The position numbers and the translations under genes are program-made. Source: Bacteroidia bacterium (GTDB lineage: Bacteria; Bacteroidota; Bacteroidia; Bacteroidales; GWA2-32-17). Taken from it: a DNA stretch of 64,000 nucleotides. Location of the stretch: NCBI GenBank assembly GCA_016218155.1, contig JACREQ010000105.1:1-64000 (forward strand), in the 5' to 3' direction. Shown here one piece after another: positions 36,261 to 45,801 of this stretch (its first letter is position 1; every line of letters begins with the position of its first letter). The notes under the pieces were generated by a model. It did no database searches. It saw nothing but the letters and a program-made list of their open reading frames with translations, and was not told the DNA's origin.

Positions 36261-36482
36261 TTAGTATTCGTCTTCGTTAAATAAAAAATCTTCTTTAGTA
36301 GGATAATCAGGCCAGATATCTTCTATATTGTCATAAACCTCACCTTCGTCTTCAAGTTCCTGTAAGTTTTCAATTACCTCCATTGGCGCACCAGAACGAA
36401 TAGCAAAATCGATAAGTTCATCTTTGGTAGCTGGCCAAGGGGCATCCTCTAATTTCGAGGCTAATTCAAGAGTCCAATACAT
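36261..36482 (-). CDS. DUF2795 domain-containing protein
   Basis: A 73-residue acidic protein that is a DUF2795 domain plus tail: MYWTLELASKLEDAPWPATK, DELIDFAIRSGAP, VIENLQELEDEGEVYDNIED. The family is small, soluble, mostly helical and of unknown function; this length and start are standard in Bacteroidota. The gene stands alone, convergent with the OstA-like gene. A 12-bp perfect palindrome (ATTTCGCGAAAT, 36522-36533) lies 40 bp upstream of its start. Confidence 0.9.
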   Translation of the reverse strand: MYWTLELASKLEDAPWPATKDELIDFAIRSGAPMEVIENLQELEDEGEVYDNIEDIWPDYPTKEDFLFNEDEY

Positions 36483-36812
36483 ATGTTAGTCAGTTTTGAT
36501 AGCTATTCTAAGTTTTCAAATATTTCGCGAAATTATACTTTTTTTTTATACCATCAACATTTTTCTTCTAATAATAAAAAATAGTTATAGAAATGCATTT
36601 TTTATTCTGATAATATAGAAGTTATGATTATACAATATTTTAAAATGTTTTCAACAATTATTTTTTAAATTCAATACCATCAAATATTTTTAGATTCGTG
36701 TTTAATTCATTTTTAACACTTTAATATTTGGAGTTTTGAAAAAATATTTTACATTTGTCAGGTTAACCAGATAACTAAAATTAAATTTGTTCATTAAACC
36801 TAATTTAAACTT
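36483..36812. other. 330-bp intergenic region, very AT-rich
   Basis: I see no gene in this region. It holds the palindrome ATTTCGCGAAAT (36522-36533), the start region of the DUF2795 gene (minus strand) and, at its right end, the promoter of the large surface protein. The middle, about 36540-36720, is nearly pure A/T with no recognisable element. Confidence 0.7.
36727..36757 (+). promoter_or_regulatory. Bacteroidota-type promoter of the surface protein gene
   Basis: TTTG (36727-36730), a 19-base spacer and TACATTTG (36750-36757) match the housekeeping consensus TTTG-N19-TAnnTTTG exactly. Transcription would start near 36763, giving a leader of about 50 bases before the ATG at 36813. Confidence 0.75.
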
Positions 36813-39800
36813 ATGAAACTATTATTTTATTTAGTATTATTTTGCTTAGTTTCTTTTGGTTTCTTTGAAACTAGTAATGCTCAGGTTACAATTTCAACTA
36901 TGAATAATCCTGCAAGTTTTTTTGTAGATCAATTAGTTGGATCTGGAGTAACATATTCTAATGCAACTTTCAGTAATACCGGAGCTGCATATGCAAGCAC
37001 TTCATCATCAAATTATGGACTATTTAACAATGCATCCTCTGTTATTGGAATTAGTAATGGTATAATTTTATCAACAGGAAATGTTTTAGGTGCACCTGGT
37101 CCAAACTCCTTAGCTGATATGTCTACTGTAAATGTAAGAGGCGGAGATGGTACTTTAAATTCTATTATATCTCCTACATACGATGCAATGGGTCTTGAAT
37201 TTGATTTTGTTCCTGAATCTAACGTAATCACATTCAGATATGTTTTTGCTTCTGAAGAATATAATGAATTTGTTGGCGATATTTATAATGATGTTTTTGG
37301 TTTCTTTGTTACTGGGGGTCCAGAAGCTTATTCAAATAAAAATATTGCAATTGTTCCAGGTACTGGAACTACACCGGTTGCAATTAATTCTGTAAATAAT
37401 GGATATGGCGCAGCCGGATCAACTGGTGGTGGATGTACAAACTGCTCTTACTACAGGGATAATGGTGTCAGTGCATATAATCTACAATATGATGGCTTTA
37501 CAACTGTATTAACTGCAACTTGTAGTGTAACACCATGTGCAGTATATCACATGAAAATAATTATTGCAGATGTTTCAGACTATGTTTATGACTCCGGAGT
37601 TTTTCTAGAGTCAGGAAGCTTTACAAGCCCTTCAATAAATCAAATAGATGTTGCATACTCAAATCCCCTTGCCGGTGGAAATGCTGCAATGGTTGAAGGT
37701 TGCAGCAATGGACAAATAACATTTGGATTAACAAGTCCAACTCCTTTTAACAGAAATATTCCATTTGCAATAGCAGGATCAGCTACTTTTGGAACAGATT
37801 ATTATACCATTCCTGATATTTCTGGAACATGGTCGGCACCAAACAATTATTTTGTAACAATCCCTGCTGGTCAATCAACAACAACTCTAACAATAGTCCC
37901 AATAAACGAGGGAACTGTTGAATCTTCTGAAAACATTGACTTTACAATACAAACAAATTTATGCGGAACACCAGTAGTTCAGAATGGTTCTTTAAATATT
38001 CTGGATAATTCAACTCCATTTTCAAGTACAATAACAGCAGATCAGACAATATGTCTGGGGAATAATGCAACTATTGGACTAAATATTAATGGAGGACAAA
38101 ATCCTATTTCATATACCTGGAATCCTACCGGATATACCACTGGCACAATAACAGTAAACCCACCGGCTAACCAAACATATACTGTAACTGCTACTGACGC
38201 ATGCGGTTCAACAACTACCGGAACAACAACAGTGAATGTTAACAATATACCAACTGTTGTTCCATTTCCAACATCTGAAACTTTTTGTAGTGGCTCAACT
38301 ACAAACATTGCTCTTTCTTCTGCTGTTACCGGAGCTACATTCAACTGGACTGTTAATGCCGGTGCAAATATTTCAGGCGCGTCATCTGGTTCTGATATTA
38401 CAATTTCACAAACTTTGATAAATTCAGGAACAACTCAGGAAAGTGTTACATATACTGTTACCCCTTCTGCAAACGGATGTAGCGGTCCTCCAACAGACAT
38501 AACGATTTATGTAAATCCGAGTCCAACAGCAACTGCAACTACAACTCCGGTAACCACTTGTTCTGGCACCCCTGACGGTTCTATAACAATTAATGCAACA
38601 GGTGGAACAGCTCCTTTAAATTATTCTCTTGATGGCGGTGCAACAGGAACAAATAATATTTTCTCCAATTTAGGCATTGGTGGTCATACTGCTATTATTA
38701 CCGATGCTGCTGGTTGTCAGTTTACATTAAGTAATATTGATATTGCAGGAAATACAGGAATATCTATCACAAGCATTACACCTATAGATGTAAATTGTTA
38801 TGGAGAAAACTCAGGAAGCTTAACTATTACAGCCCCAGGTGCAACTCAGTATAGCATAAATAACGGAACCGACTGGTTCCCAACAAATACTTTTAACAGC
38901 TTAACCGCAGGCACATATAATGTAGTGGTAAGTGATGCCGGCAACTGTCAGGATGCACAAAGTATTACTATCTCATCACCTTCAATTATAGTTATTGACT
39001 CTACGGTTACCAACATGCTCTGCACAGTATTAGGAGATGCTACATTATCAGTAAATGGTGGCGTTACTCCATATTCATATACATGGTTTGACAGTACAAC
39101 TTTACCATCTCACAATAATTTAACAAATGGCACTTATTTAGTTACTGTTTCAGACTCACATTCATGTACCGTAATAACATCTGTTATTGTTGGCTATGAT
39201 GATGGCAATTTAAGTTTACAAAATAACATTTCAAACATATCCTGTCATGGTGACTCTACCGGGAATATTTCACTGATAGTGCAAAACGGAACATCACCAT
39301 TTGTTGCAACATGGTCAGGAATTACAAATACCAGCTTAACCTTATCAGGATTAGGTGCAGGCACATATGACGTTACTGTTACTGACATAAACGGATGTAC
39401 AGTAAACTCTTCCATAAATATTGTTGAACCTTCACAAATTTCTTTAGACTCTTCAGTGATTAATCATACTTGCGGAACACTAGGAAGCATAACAATCACT
39501 CCTTCAGGCGGAACCCCAGGATATTTATATTATTGGAATACTCCCGGTTCAACTGCAATGTTAAATAATTTACCTGCTGGTATTTATACTGTAACGGTTA
39601 CAGATGCATTAAACTGTTCTGCTACAACAAATGCAGAGGTTGGACTTATCACAACTTCTGGTATTGGGCAATCAACAATAACTAACGTTCAATGCAATGG
39701 AGAATCAAACGGAGCTGCAACTATAACTATTACAAATGGTATAGCACCATTTTCATGCATATGGCAGCATGATGTTACAAATACAACCAATACGGCATCA

Positions 39801-40631
39801 AATCTTTCAGCAGGAAATTACCTCGTTACAGTAACTGATACTTATGGTGCCTGTGTGGTACCATTATCAATAGAAATAACACAACCATCTACTTTAACAA
39901 TTAGTCCAATTATTACACATATTACTTGCAACAACTTAAATAATGGAGTAATTGTAGCAAATGCATCTGGAGGAACAATTCCATATCAGTATAACTGGTC
40001 TAACAATTTAACAACAGCAAGTTTAACAAATCTTCCTGAAGGAGATTATGATTTAACAATAACAGATGGCAATAATTGTATTGATTCTGTTTTAAATATT
40101 AATATTACAAACCCAACTGCTCTTACTATTTCAACATCATTCATTAATCCTACTTTTTTCAACTCTACTGACGGAGCAGCCACTGTTTATACTAATGGAG
40201 GAACCTTACCATACTCATATAGCTGGTCAACAGGACAAACTACACAAATAATTACAAGTATCGGAAATGGTTTATATATTGTTACGGTAACCGATTTTAA
40301 CAATTGTAATGAAATTGACACAATTTTAATAGACGTTCCTGAATTACCTGTTGAAATTCCAACAGTAATAACTCCTAACGGTGATGGGAAAAATGATGAT
40401 TTTGAAATCACAAATATTCTTGGTTACAGTGATATTTCAGTAGAAATATTTAACAGATGGGGAGATAAAATATTTTCATTTACAGGTTCTGGTCTTGAAT
40501 ATACAACTAGTTCAAACAGGTGGAACGGAACAAGAAAAGGAAAAGATTTACCCATGGGATCATACATTTTTATTATAAAACTAAACAACGGAAGAGAACC
40601 TGTAACAGGAGTTGTCTCAATAATCCGCTAA
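36813..40631 (+). CDS. Choice-of-anchor L / SprB-repeat surface protein with CHU_C (type B) sorting domain
   Basis: A large surface protein of 1272 residues. It begins with a signal peptide (about 1-24, ending SNAQ). The choice-of-anchor L domain spans about 30-260, with GISNGIILSTGNVLGAPGPN and ITFRYVFASEEYNEF. A Calx-beta-like and PKD-like stretch follows (about 270-580). About eight SprB repeats of some 75 residues (about 590-1160) share the .NC.GE..G core, PYSY.W and GTY.VTVTD motifs. The C-terminus is the gliding-motility type (CHU_C) domain, with VITPNGDGKNDDFEI and IFNRWGDKIF. This tail is the type B T9SS signal. It is likely an adhesin or filament subunit. It has its own consensus promoter and a terminator. 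Confidence 0.92.
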   Translation: MKLLFYLVLFCLVSFGFFETSNAQVTISTMNNPASFFVDQLVGSGVTYSNATFSNTGAAYASTSSSNYGLFNNASSVIGISNGIILSTGNVLGAPGPNSLADMSTVNVRGGDGTLNSIISPTYDAMGLEFDFVPESNVITFRYVFASEEYNEFVGDIYNDVFGFFVTGGPEAYSNKNIAIVPGTGTTPVAINSVNNGYGAAGSTGGGCTNCSYYRDNGVSAYNLQYDGFTTVLTATCSVTPCAVYHMKIIIADVSDYVYDSGVFLESGSFTSPSINQIDVAYSNPLAGGNAAMVEGCSNGQITFGLTSPTPFNRNIPFAIAGSATFGTDYYTIPDISGTWSAPNNYFVTIPAGQSTTTLTIVPINEGTVESSENIDFTIQTNLCGTPVVQNGSLNILDNSTPFSSTITADQTICLGNNATIGLNINGGQNPISYTWNPTGYTTGTITVNPPANQTYTVTATDACGSTTTGTTTVNVNNIPTVVPFPTSETFCSGSTTNIALSSAVTGATFNWTVNAGANISGASSGSDITISQTLINSGTTQESVTYTVTPSANGCSGPPTDITIYVNPSPTATATTTPVTTCSGTPDGSITINATGGTAPLNYSLDGGATGTNNIFSNLGIGGHTAIITDAAGCQFTLSNIDIAGNTGISITSITPIDVNCYGENSGSLTITAPGATQYSINNGTDWFPTNTFNSLTAGTYNVVVSDAGNCQDAQSITISSPSIIVIDSTVTNMLCTVLGDATLSVNGGVTPYSYTWFDSTTLPSHNNLTNGTYLVTVSDSHSCTVITSVIVGYDDGNLSLQNNISNISCHGDSTGNISLIVQNGTSPFVATWSGITNTSLTLSGLGAGTYDVTVTDINGCTVNSSINIVEPSQISLDSSVINHTCGTLGSITITPSGGTPGYLYYWNTPGSTAMLNNLPAGIYTVTVTDALNCSATTNAEVGLITTSGIGQSTITNVQCNGESNGAATITITNGIAPFSCIWQHDVTNTTNTASNLSAGNYLVTVTDTYGACVVPLSIEITQPSTLTISPIITHITCNNLNNGVIVANASGGTIPYQYNWSNNLTTASLTNLPEGDYDLTITDGNNCIDSVLNINITNPTALTISTSFINPTFFNSTDGAATVYTNGGTLPYSYSWSTGQTTQIITSIGNGLYIVTVTDFNNCNEIDTILIDVPELPVEIPTVITPNGDGKNDDFEITNILGYSDISVEIFNRWGDKIFSFTGSGLEYTTSSNRWNGTRKGKDLPMGSYIFIIKLNNGREPVTGVVSIIR

Positions 40632-40650
40632 AATATTCTCACAATAAAAA

Positions 40651-40687
40651 AAAGACTGTTAATATAAATTAGCAGTCTTTTTTTATT
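40651..40687 (+). terminator. Intrinsic terminator after the surface protein gene
   Basis: AAAGACTGTTAAT (40651-40663) pairs with ATTAGCAGTCTTT (40668-40680) with one G-U pair and a 4-base loop, followed by a T run. It is 20 bases past the stop codon. Confidence 0.88.
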
Positions 40688-40706
40688 CAACAAATAATAA
40701 TATTTA

Positions 40707-40714
40707 TAGCTTTG
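40707..40714 (+). promoter_or_regulatory. -7 element (TAGCTTTG) upstream of murI
   Basis: TAGCTTTG fits TAnnTTTG, 20 bp before the murI ATG, and comes just after the terminator of the preceding gene. No TTTG sits at the -33 position. The same octamer precedes the MFS transporter gene (47768-47775). Confidence 0.45.
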
Positions 40715-40733
40715 CTCAATATTTTATTAAAAT

Positions 40734-41564
40734 ATGCTTAAAAATTCTCCCGGTCCTATTGGTGTATTTGATTCTGGTTTTGGTGGATTAACAATTTTAA
40801 AAGAATTCGAGAAAAAATTACCACAATACGATTACATTTATTTAGGCGATAATGCCCGCTCACCATACGGAGGAAGATCATTCTATGTAGTTTATCAATA
40901 TACCCTACAGGCAGTAAATCATTTATTTTCTCAGGGATGTCATTTGGTAATTCTGGCTTGTAATACGGCATCAGCAAAAGCATTAAGAACAATACAGCAA
41001 AACGATCTACCAAAAATAGATTCTAATCGTCGTGTACTTGGAGTAATAAGACCAAGTGCCGAAGCTGTTGGAAATTTAACAAAGACAAGAGAAGTAGGTA
41101 TTTTAGGTACAGCAGGAACAGTACTTTCAGAATCATATCCGATAGAAATAGAAAAACTTTTTCCTGAAATTAAAACGTTCCAACAAGCTTGCCCATTATG
41201 GGTTCCATTAGTAGAAAACGGAGAACACAAAAATTCCGGTGCGGATTATTTCTTTGAAAAAGACATTAATGCTTTACTGTCTAAAAGTAAAAATATAGAT
41301 ACTATAATTTTAGGCTGTACACATTACCCATTAATTGCTGAAACAATTAGAAAATTTGTACCTCCGCATATAAAATTAATTTCTCAGGATACCATAATTG
41401 CGGATAGTCTTATTGATTATTTAAATCGCCATTCAGAAATTAAAAATAAATGCACAAAAAACGGAACAATAAAATTTGAAACAACAGATATTGCTGACGT
41501 TTTTTCCGCCAGAGGTGAAATTTTTTACGGCAAAGAAATAAAATCAGAACAAATTACACTCTGA
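40734..41564 (+). CDS. murI: Glutamate racemase
   Basis: MurI supplies D-glutamate for peptidoglycan. The 276-residue enzyme has GVFDSGFGGLTIL at the start, GDNARSPYG, the two catalytic cysteines Cys76 (ACNTASAKALR) and Cys195 (GCTHYPL), and the usual substrate segments between. It is full length. Its 3' end overlaps the convergent SpoIIE-type gene by 11 bases. Upstream lies a -7 promoter element. Confidence 0.96.
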   Translation: MLKNSPGPIGVFDSGFGGLTILKEFEKKLPQYDYIYLGDNARSPYGGRSFYVVYQYTLQAVNHLFSQGCHLVILACNTASAKALRTIQQNDLPKIDSNRRVLGVIRPSAEAVGNLTKTREVGILGTAGTVLSESYPIEIEKLFPEIKTFQQACPLWVPLVENGEHKNSGADYFFEKDINALLSKSKNIDTIILGCTHYPLIAETIRKFVPPHIKLISQDTIIADSLIDYLNRHSEIKNKCTKNGTIKFETTDIADVFSARGEIFYGKEIKSEQITL

Positions 41565-42741
41565 TTCCGATTACTAAAATATCATCAACCTGCTCTTCGT
41601 TTCCTTTCCAGTCAAGAAATCTCTTTTTAAGATATTGTTTTTGATTTTCAACAGGCTCTTCGCAAACCTGTACTAAAATCTCTTCAAGTTGTTTATATTT
41701 TAATTTCTTTCCTTTCGGTCCGCCAAACTGATCGGCATACCCATCAGAAAAAAGATAAACCATGTCGCCTTTAGAAACAGGCAAACCATTATTCGTATAT
41801 ACATCACCTACTCCATCTTCGTTTACACCAATAGGAAATTTATCAGCCTTAACCTCTATTAATTCTTTATTATGAATGTAATAAATAGAATTATATGCAC
41901 CTGCGTATTCAAAGGTTCGCATCTGATTATCAATACTTATTAACGATAAATCCATACCATCTTTTACTCCGCTTTCGTTATGAGCCTGCCTTAAAATTTC
42001 AGTAACACCAACATCAAGAAATCCAAGAATATCTGAAGGTCTGGTTATTCTATTAATTTTTACTGCCTGGTTTAATAAATTATAACCAATAACAGACATC
42101 ATTGCACCAGGAACACCATGTCCGGTACAATCTACAGCAGCAACAATAGTATAACCATTTGTTTGTTCAACAAAAAAGAAGTCACCACTAACAACATCCT
42201 TAGGCATATATAAAATAAAACTATTAGGTAAACATTGATTAACATAACTTTCAGGTGGTAACAAAGCACACTGAATTTTATAGGCATACTGAATACTATC
42301 TGTTAATTCTTTCTTTTGATGTGTAATAGTTGACATTTGAGAAACTACCAAATCACGTTGAGCTTCAATTTCATCACGTTGTGCAGTAATTTCATCTCTT
42401 TGCGAAGTAATTTCCTCTTTATGTTGCTCAAGATGTTGGTTCCTTAACTCAATAACACTTTTTTGGTTTTCAATTATTCTTTTTTGTGCTTTAATAAAAC
42501 GATCCCAATAAAAGATACCTTCAATAACTATCCATATTAGAAAAAACAAAAAAGTAAGTATTGCATAATCTGAAAACAGTTTCCTAAAAATAGAATCTGT
42601 TTCTGCAGATTTATCAACCGGGAAGAAAAACAAATAAACTATAGCAGCTACAAATGTTAAAAAGAAAAAAGTATAACCATACACAAACTGCTTGCGGGTA
42701 ACAGGTAATATACCGTATATTTTAATTTTAAATTCTTCCAT
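41554..42741 (-). CDS. Membrane-bound SpoIIE-type (PPM) protein phosphatase
   Basis: The 395-residue protein has two membrane helices (about 20-42 and 60-82), a coiled coil of heptad-like QRDEI repeats (about 85-140), the segment DSIQYAYKIQCALLPPESY, and a PP2C-like SpoIIE domain (about 165-395). Metal-site motifs are present: AAVDCTGHGVPGAMMSVIGY, KDGMDLSLISID and YLFSDGYADQFGGPKGKK. These phosphatases normally reset anti-anti-sigma (STAS) partners, but none is nearby. The lack of an extracellular sensor suggests membrane or coiled-coil sensing. The C-terminal half closely resembles the end of the 1120-residue propeller protein at 59067-62429. Confidence 0.9.
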   Translation of the reverse strand: MEEFKIKIYGILPVTRKQFVYGYTFFFLTFVAAIVYLFFFPVDKSAETDSIFRKLFSDYAILTFLFFLIWIVIEGIFYWDRFIKAQKRIIENQKSVIELRNQHLEQHKEEITSQRDEITAQRDEIEAQRDLVVSQMSTITHQKKELTDSIQYAYKIQCALLPPESYVNQCLPNSFILYMPKDVVSGDFFFVEQTNGYTIVAAVDCTGHGVPGAMMSVIGYNLLNQAVKINRITRPSDILGFLDVGVTEILRQAHNESGVKDGMDLSLISIDNQMRTFEYAGAYNSIYYIHNKELIEVKADKFPIGVNEDGVGDVYTNNGLPVSKGDMVYLFSDGYADQFGGPKGKKLKYKQLEEILVQVCEEPVENQKQYLKKRFLDWKGNEEQVDDILVIGIRV

Positions 42742-42847
42742 ATTTAATTTAACTATGATTTTATGTTTATTTAATTATCAACAAAAATATGAAATGATTT
42801 TATTTGAATGCATTATTTTCGATTAAGTTTTAAAACAAACCGATCTT

Positions 42848-42878
42848 TTTGTTCATTTCAGATAAATATTTAAATTTG
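42848..42878 (+). promoter_or_regulatory. Bacteroidota-type promoter of the M28-like gene
   Basis: TTTG (42848-42851), a 19-base spacer and TAAATTTG (42871-42878) match the consensus TTTG-N19-TAnnTTTG exactly. The ATG at 42904 lies 26 bases beyond. Confidence 0.75.
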
Positions 42879-42903
42879 AGAAAACAATTAAGTAATCATA
42901 TAT

Positions 42904-45801
42904 ATGATAAACAATAATATTGGATGGCATGCTCTAATGACTGATTTCACGTTGTTACACAGCGAAGGAAATTTTCCCCTGCAGGCTTATTCAGAATTTA
43001 TGCCTCCGCCAAGAGTGGGTATTTCGCCATATGGAGAAATTGATTACAACATTTTTTCAAAAAACGATGAATATGGATGGCATATTTCTGAACTTGAGGA
43101 AGAAAGCGAGCTAAAGCCTGGCATAGTGCATATTGGGGAACAAATAATGCATCAAATTATAAAACTTGGGAAAGGTGAAACCGTAAATCATATTGCTGGG
43201 CATCAACATCATAACCTTACGAACAATGTGTACTGGCCTGATGAATTATCAAAAAATGCAGGAAAGTTTGTAAATGAGAAATTTGTAGTTTTTTTACCCC
43301 TTGTATTTTCTAAAACACAAGATGATAAAGGAAGAGTAAGATGGACTTTTTTTGGTGGAAGCGAACAGGGGCCTGAAAAAGCATTCTGGAAAAGCTTTTA
43401 TAATTCGCCAGACAACGAAAAAGATGAAACAGATTCTTTAAATTATATTCAAAATATTATTAAAGATGCATTTGGTGAAAATTTTATTGATAATATTAAT
43501 TTAAACGACTGTGGCTTTAAAGTTTTACCAACTTCTTCATGCACTTCCCTTCCATCATGGACTAAACAATATATAATAAAAGAAACTGATTCATTTGAAA
43601 ACGTAAAATATCTATTAACTTTTAAACCATTTTCTGAGCTACCACAACAATTAAAAGAACAATATTTACAAGGTAAAACTGCACTTTTACCATTTCCGGG
43701 AAGCTTAGTTTTCTGGGGAATGCCAACGTATAATAAATTAAAACATGAACTACCCACTGCCCAGCAAATTTCATTATTAAAACTTGTTGCCAGACACAGT
43801 GGTAACGGAGGAGTACGTGTACCTCAATCTGGATGGTTACATGAACCTCATCCAGATATAAAAGAAAAAGATATTCATCTGAACCTTGTTAATAACACAT
43901 ATCACCGTACACATCGTTGGCAAAGAATCCATAAACATGAAGATGAATTATTACAAACACCAAGAGCTGATAAACTTATTAAAATTCTTTTTAGCACAGA
44001 CTTAGACACTATAGGACTTTACGATAAGCCACTTGCCAGAAATTGCCAATTATGGACTAATGACTACAAACTAATAATTGACGGACCAAAAGCAAAACGA
44101 ATTAATATTTTGCACGCAGAAACACATTTAGCAAAAGGAGGTTTATTTGGTTATCGGTTTCTTTTTCCACCAATGCAAGTTGGATTATATGAAGTGTACT
44201 GGCACAGACCATTAGTTGCTTATCTGTCGTCGAAAACAAATGAAATAACTATACAGTCTGAAAGTTTAAATGGATATTTTACTGCGTATAATATTCAAGA
44301 TAAAAACATTAATAATGTTATTGAACTCTGGCCAAGATTATTAAAAAGGAAATCTCATTTAACAGCAATATATTCTCTTGACCGAAAACATGATCATTAC
44401 CACCACCAGACAGCTCATAACATTATAACATTAATTGACAAGTTTCATGAATTAGGAGAAAAAAAGTTAAGCAGAGAATTTGCAAGACATTTGTTACAAA
44501 TAAGCAAACATGAATCTTTAGATCAATGGTTAAGGGAGATTGCCGTAAAAGCAACAAATAAAGCAGATGGAGAATTTTTGTTAAAAGAAGTTGAAAAAGT
44601 TATTGAAAGCAAAGAAGCAGTCAACACATTACCAGAATCTATAACATTTAACAAAACAGCAAATAGAAAATTTGAAGAATCGTGGTGGAATGACATTAAT
44701 TTTTTAGCTCATGGTGCATTTATAAATAAAGACAACGCAGATTGTGTTCAAGACGATCCTACTTTAACAAATATTACACATAAGAAAAGAGATTTGGAAC
44801 CGTTAGGTGATTACCTTTTAGACAGACACAAGAAAGCAATTTCAGAAGCTAAGATGGAAGGCATTGCACTTTGTGGCGAAACACCTTTTAAATGGGACAC
44901 CGATTTTTCATTTGATGCATTTGGTGGCTGGAGAATGAATCAGGAAGGAAAAACATATGAAAGAAATATTCTTGTAATAATTCCGGGCAAAAACAGAAAT
45001 GAAGCAGTTATTATGGGGGATCATTACGATACTGCTTATATGGAAGATGTTTATGATAAAGATAACGGAGGCACAGGTGCACGGCTTTCTGCAAAAGGAG
45101 CTGATGATAATTACTCCGCATCCTCTACTTTGTTACAGGCAGCACCAATTTTTCTTGAGATGTCTAAAAAAGGGCTTTTAGAAAGAGATGTTTGGCTTAT
45201 GCACATTACAGGAGAAGAATTTCCTTCTGATTGTTTGGGTGCCAGATTTTTCTGTCGTTCAATAATTGAAAAGACTTTAAAATTACATTTAGGAAACGAA
45301 AAATATATTGACCTTTCATCAACAAAAATAGTAGGTGCATTTATTATGGATATGATTGGTCATAATAAAGATACAGATCGTGACATTTTTCAGATATCTC
45401 CGGGAAAAAGTGTTGAATCAACAAAAATTGCTTATCAGGCACATATTGCAAATCTAATGTGGAATCAGTTAGCGTATAAGTTAAACTGTAATTCTGCAAG
45501 AAGTAATTTAAACCGAGGTAAAAGAAGTACTGATGGTATTACAATTCCTGAGGTTGCAAAGCATTTACCATTAATGGGTGAGGTTAGAACAAAATTACAC
45601 ACTCATAGTTCATTGTACAATACTGATTGTCAGATTTTATCGGACGTAGGCATACCTGTAGTTTTATTTATGGAAAACTATGACTTACATCGCACAGGTT
45701 ACCATGATACTCACGATACAATGGAGAACATTGACCTTGACTACGGTGCTGCTTTTGCTGCTATTTGCATTGAAACAGTAGCAAGGGTTGCTACGCAATA
45801 A
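42904..45801 (+). CDS. Large protein with C-terminal M28-family zinc peptidase-like domain
   Basis: A protein of 965 residues. Its C-terminal part (about 640-965) carries the full M28 aminopeptidase ligand set: H707 and D709 (GDHYDTAY), D734/D735 (KGADDNYSAS), E771/E772 (TGEEFPSDCLG), D816 (IMDMIGHNKD) and H937 (THDTMENID). It should be an active two-zinc exopeptidase. About 600 residues before it match no family I know; they are rich in aromatic residues and His, with an acidic, soluble profile. There is no signal peptide, so a cytoplasmic location is likely. The gene has its own promoter, is divergent from the SpoIIE gene and stands alone. Confidence 0.8.
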   Translation: MINNNIGWHALMTDFTLLHSEGNFPLQAYSEFMPPPRVGISPYGEIDYNIFSKNDEYGWHISELEEESELKPGIVHIGEQIMHQIIKLGKGETVNHIAGHQHHNLTNNVYWPDELSKNAGKFVNEKFVVFLPLVFSKTQDDKGRVRWTFFGGSEQGPEKAFWKSFYNSPDNEKDETDSLNYIQNIIKDAFGENFIDNINLNDCGFKVLPTSSCTSLPSWTKQYIIKETDSFENVKYLLTFKPFSELPQQLKEQYLQGKTALLPFPGSLVFWGMPTYNKLKHELPTAQQISLLKLVARHSGNGGVRVPQSGWLHEPHPDIKEKDIHLNLVNNTYHRTHRWQRIHKHEDELLQTPRADKLIKILFSTDLDTIGLYDKPLARNCQLWTNDYKLIIDGPKAKRINILHAETHLAKGGLFGYRFLFPPMQVGLYEVYWHRPLVAYLSSKTNEITIQSESLNGYFTAYNIQDKNINNVIELWPRLLKRKSHLTAIYSLDRKHDHYHHQTAHNIITLIDKFHELGEKKLSREFARHLLQISKHESLDQWLREIAVKATNKADGEFLLKEVEKVIESKEAVNTLPESITFNKTANRKFEESWWNDINFLAHGAFINKDNADCVQDDPTLTNITHKKRDLEPLGDYLLDRHKKAISEAKMEGIALCGETPFKWDTDFSFDAFGGWRMNQEGKTYERNILVIIPGKNRNEAVIMGDHYDTAYMEDVYDKDNGGTGARLSAKGADDNYSASSTLLQAAPIFLEMSKKGLLERDVWLMHITGEEFPSDCLGARFFCRSIIEKTLKLHLGNEKYIDLSSTKIVGAFIMDMIGHNKDTDRDIFQISPGKSVESTKIAYQAHIANLMWNQLAYKLNCNSARSNLNRGKRSTDGITIPEVAKHLPLMGEVRTKLHTHSSLYNTDCQILSDVGIPVVLFMENYDLHRTGYHDTHDTMENIDLDYGAAFAAICIETVARVATQ

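Noticed and set aside
38042-38344. Minus-strand open frame inside the surface protein gene
   Set aside because: A by-product of the repetitive Thr/Val-rich coding sequence.
38560-40330. Repetitive DNA in the SprB region, considered as a CRISPR or tandem DNA repeat
   Set aside because: The repeats are at protein level with divergent DNA; there are no short identical direct repeats with unique spacers.
41554-41564. 11-base overlap of murI with the convergent phosphatase gene, considered a frameshift or wrong stop
   Set aside because: Both proteins are complete to their normal C-termini, so the overlap is genuine. The same holds for the 12-base overlap at 23811-23822.
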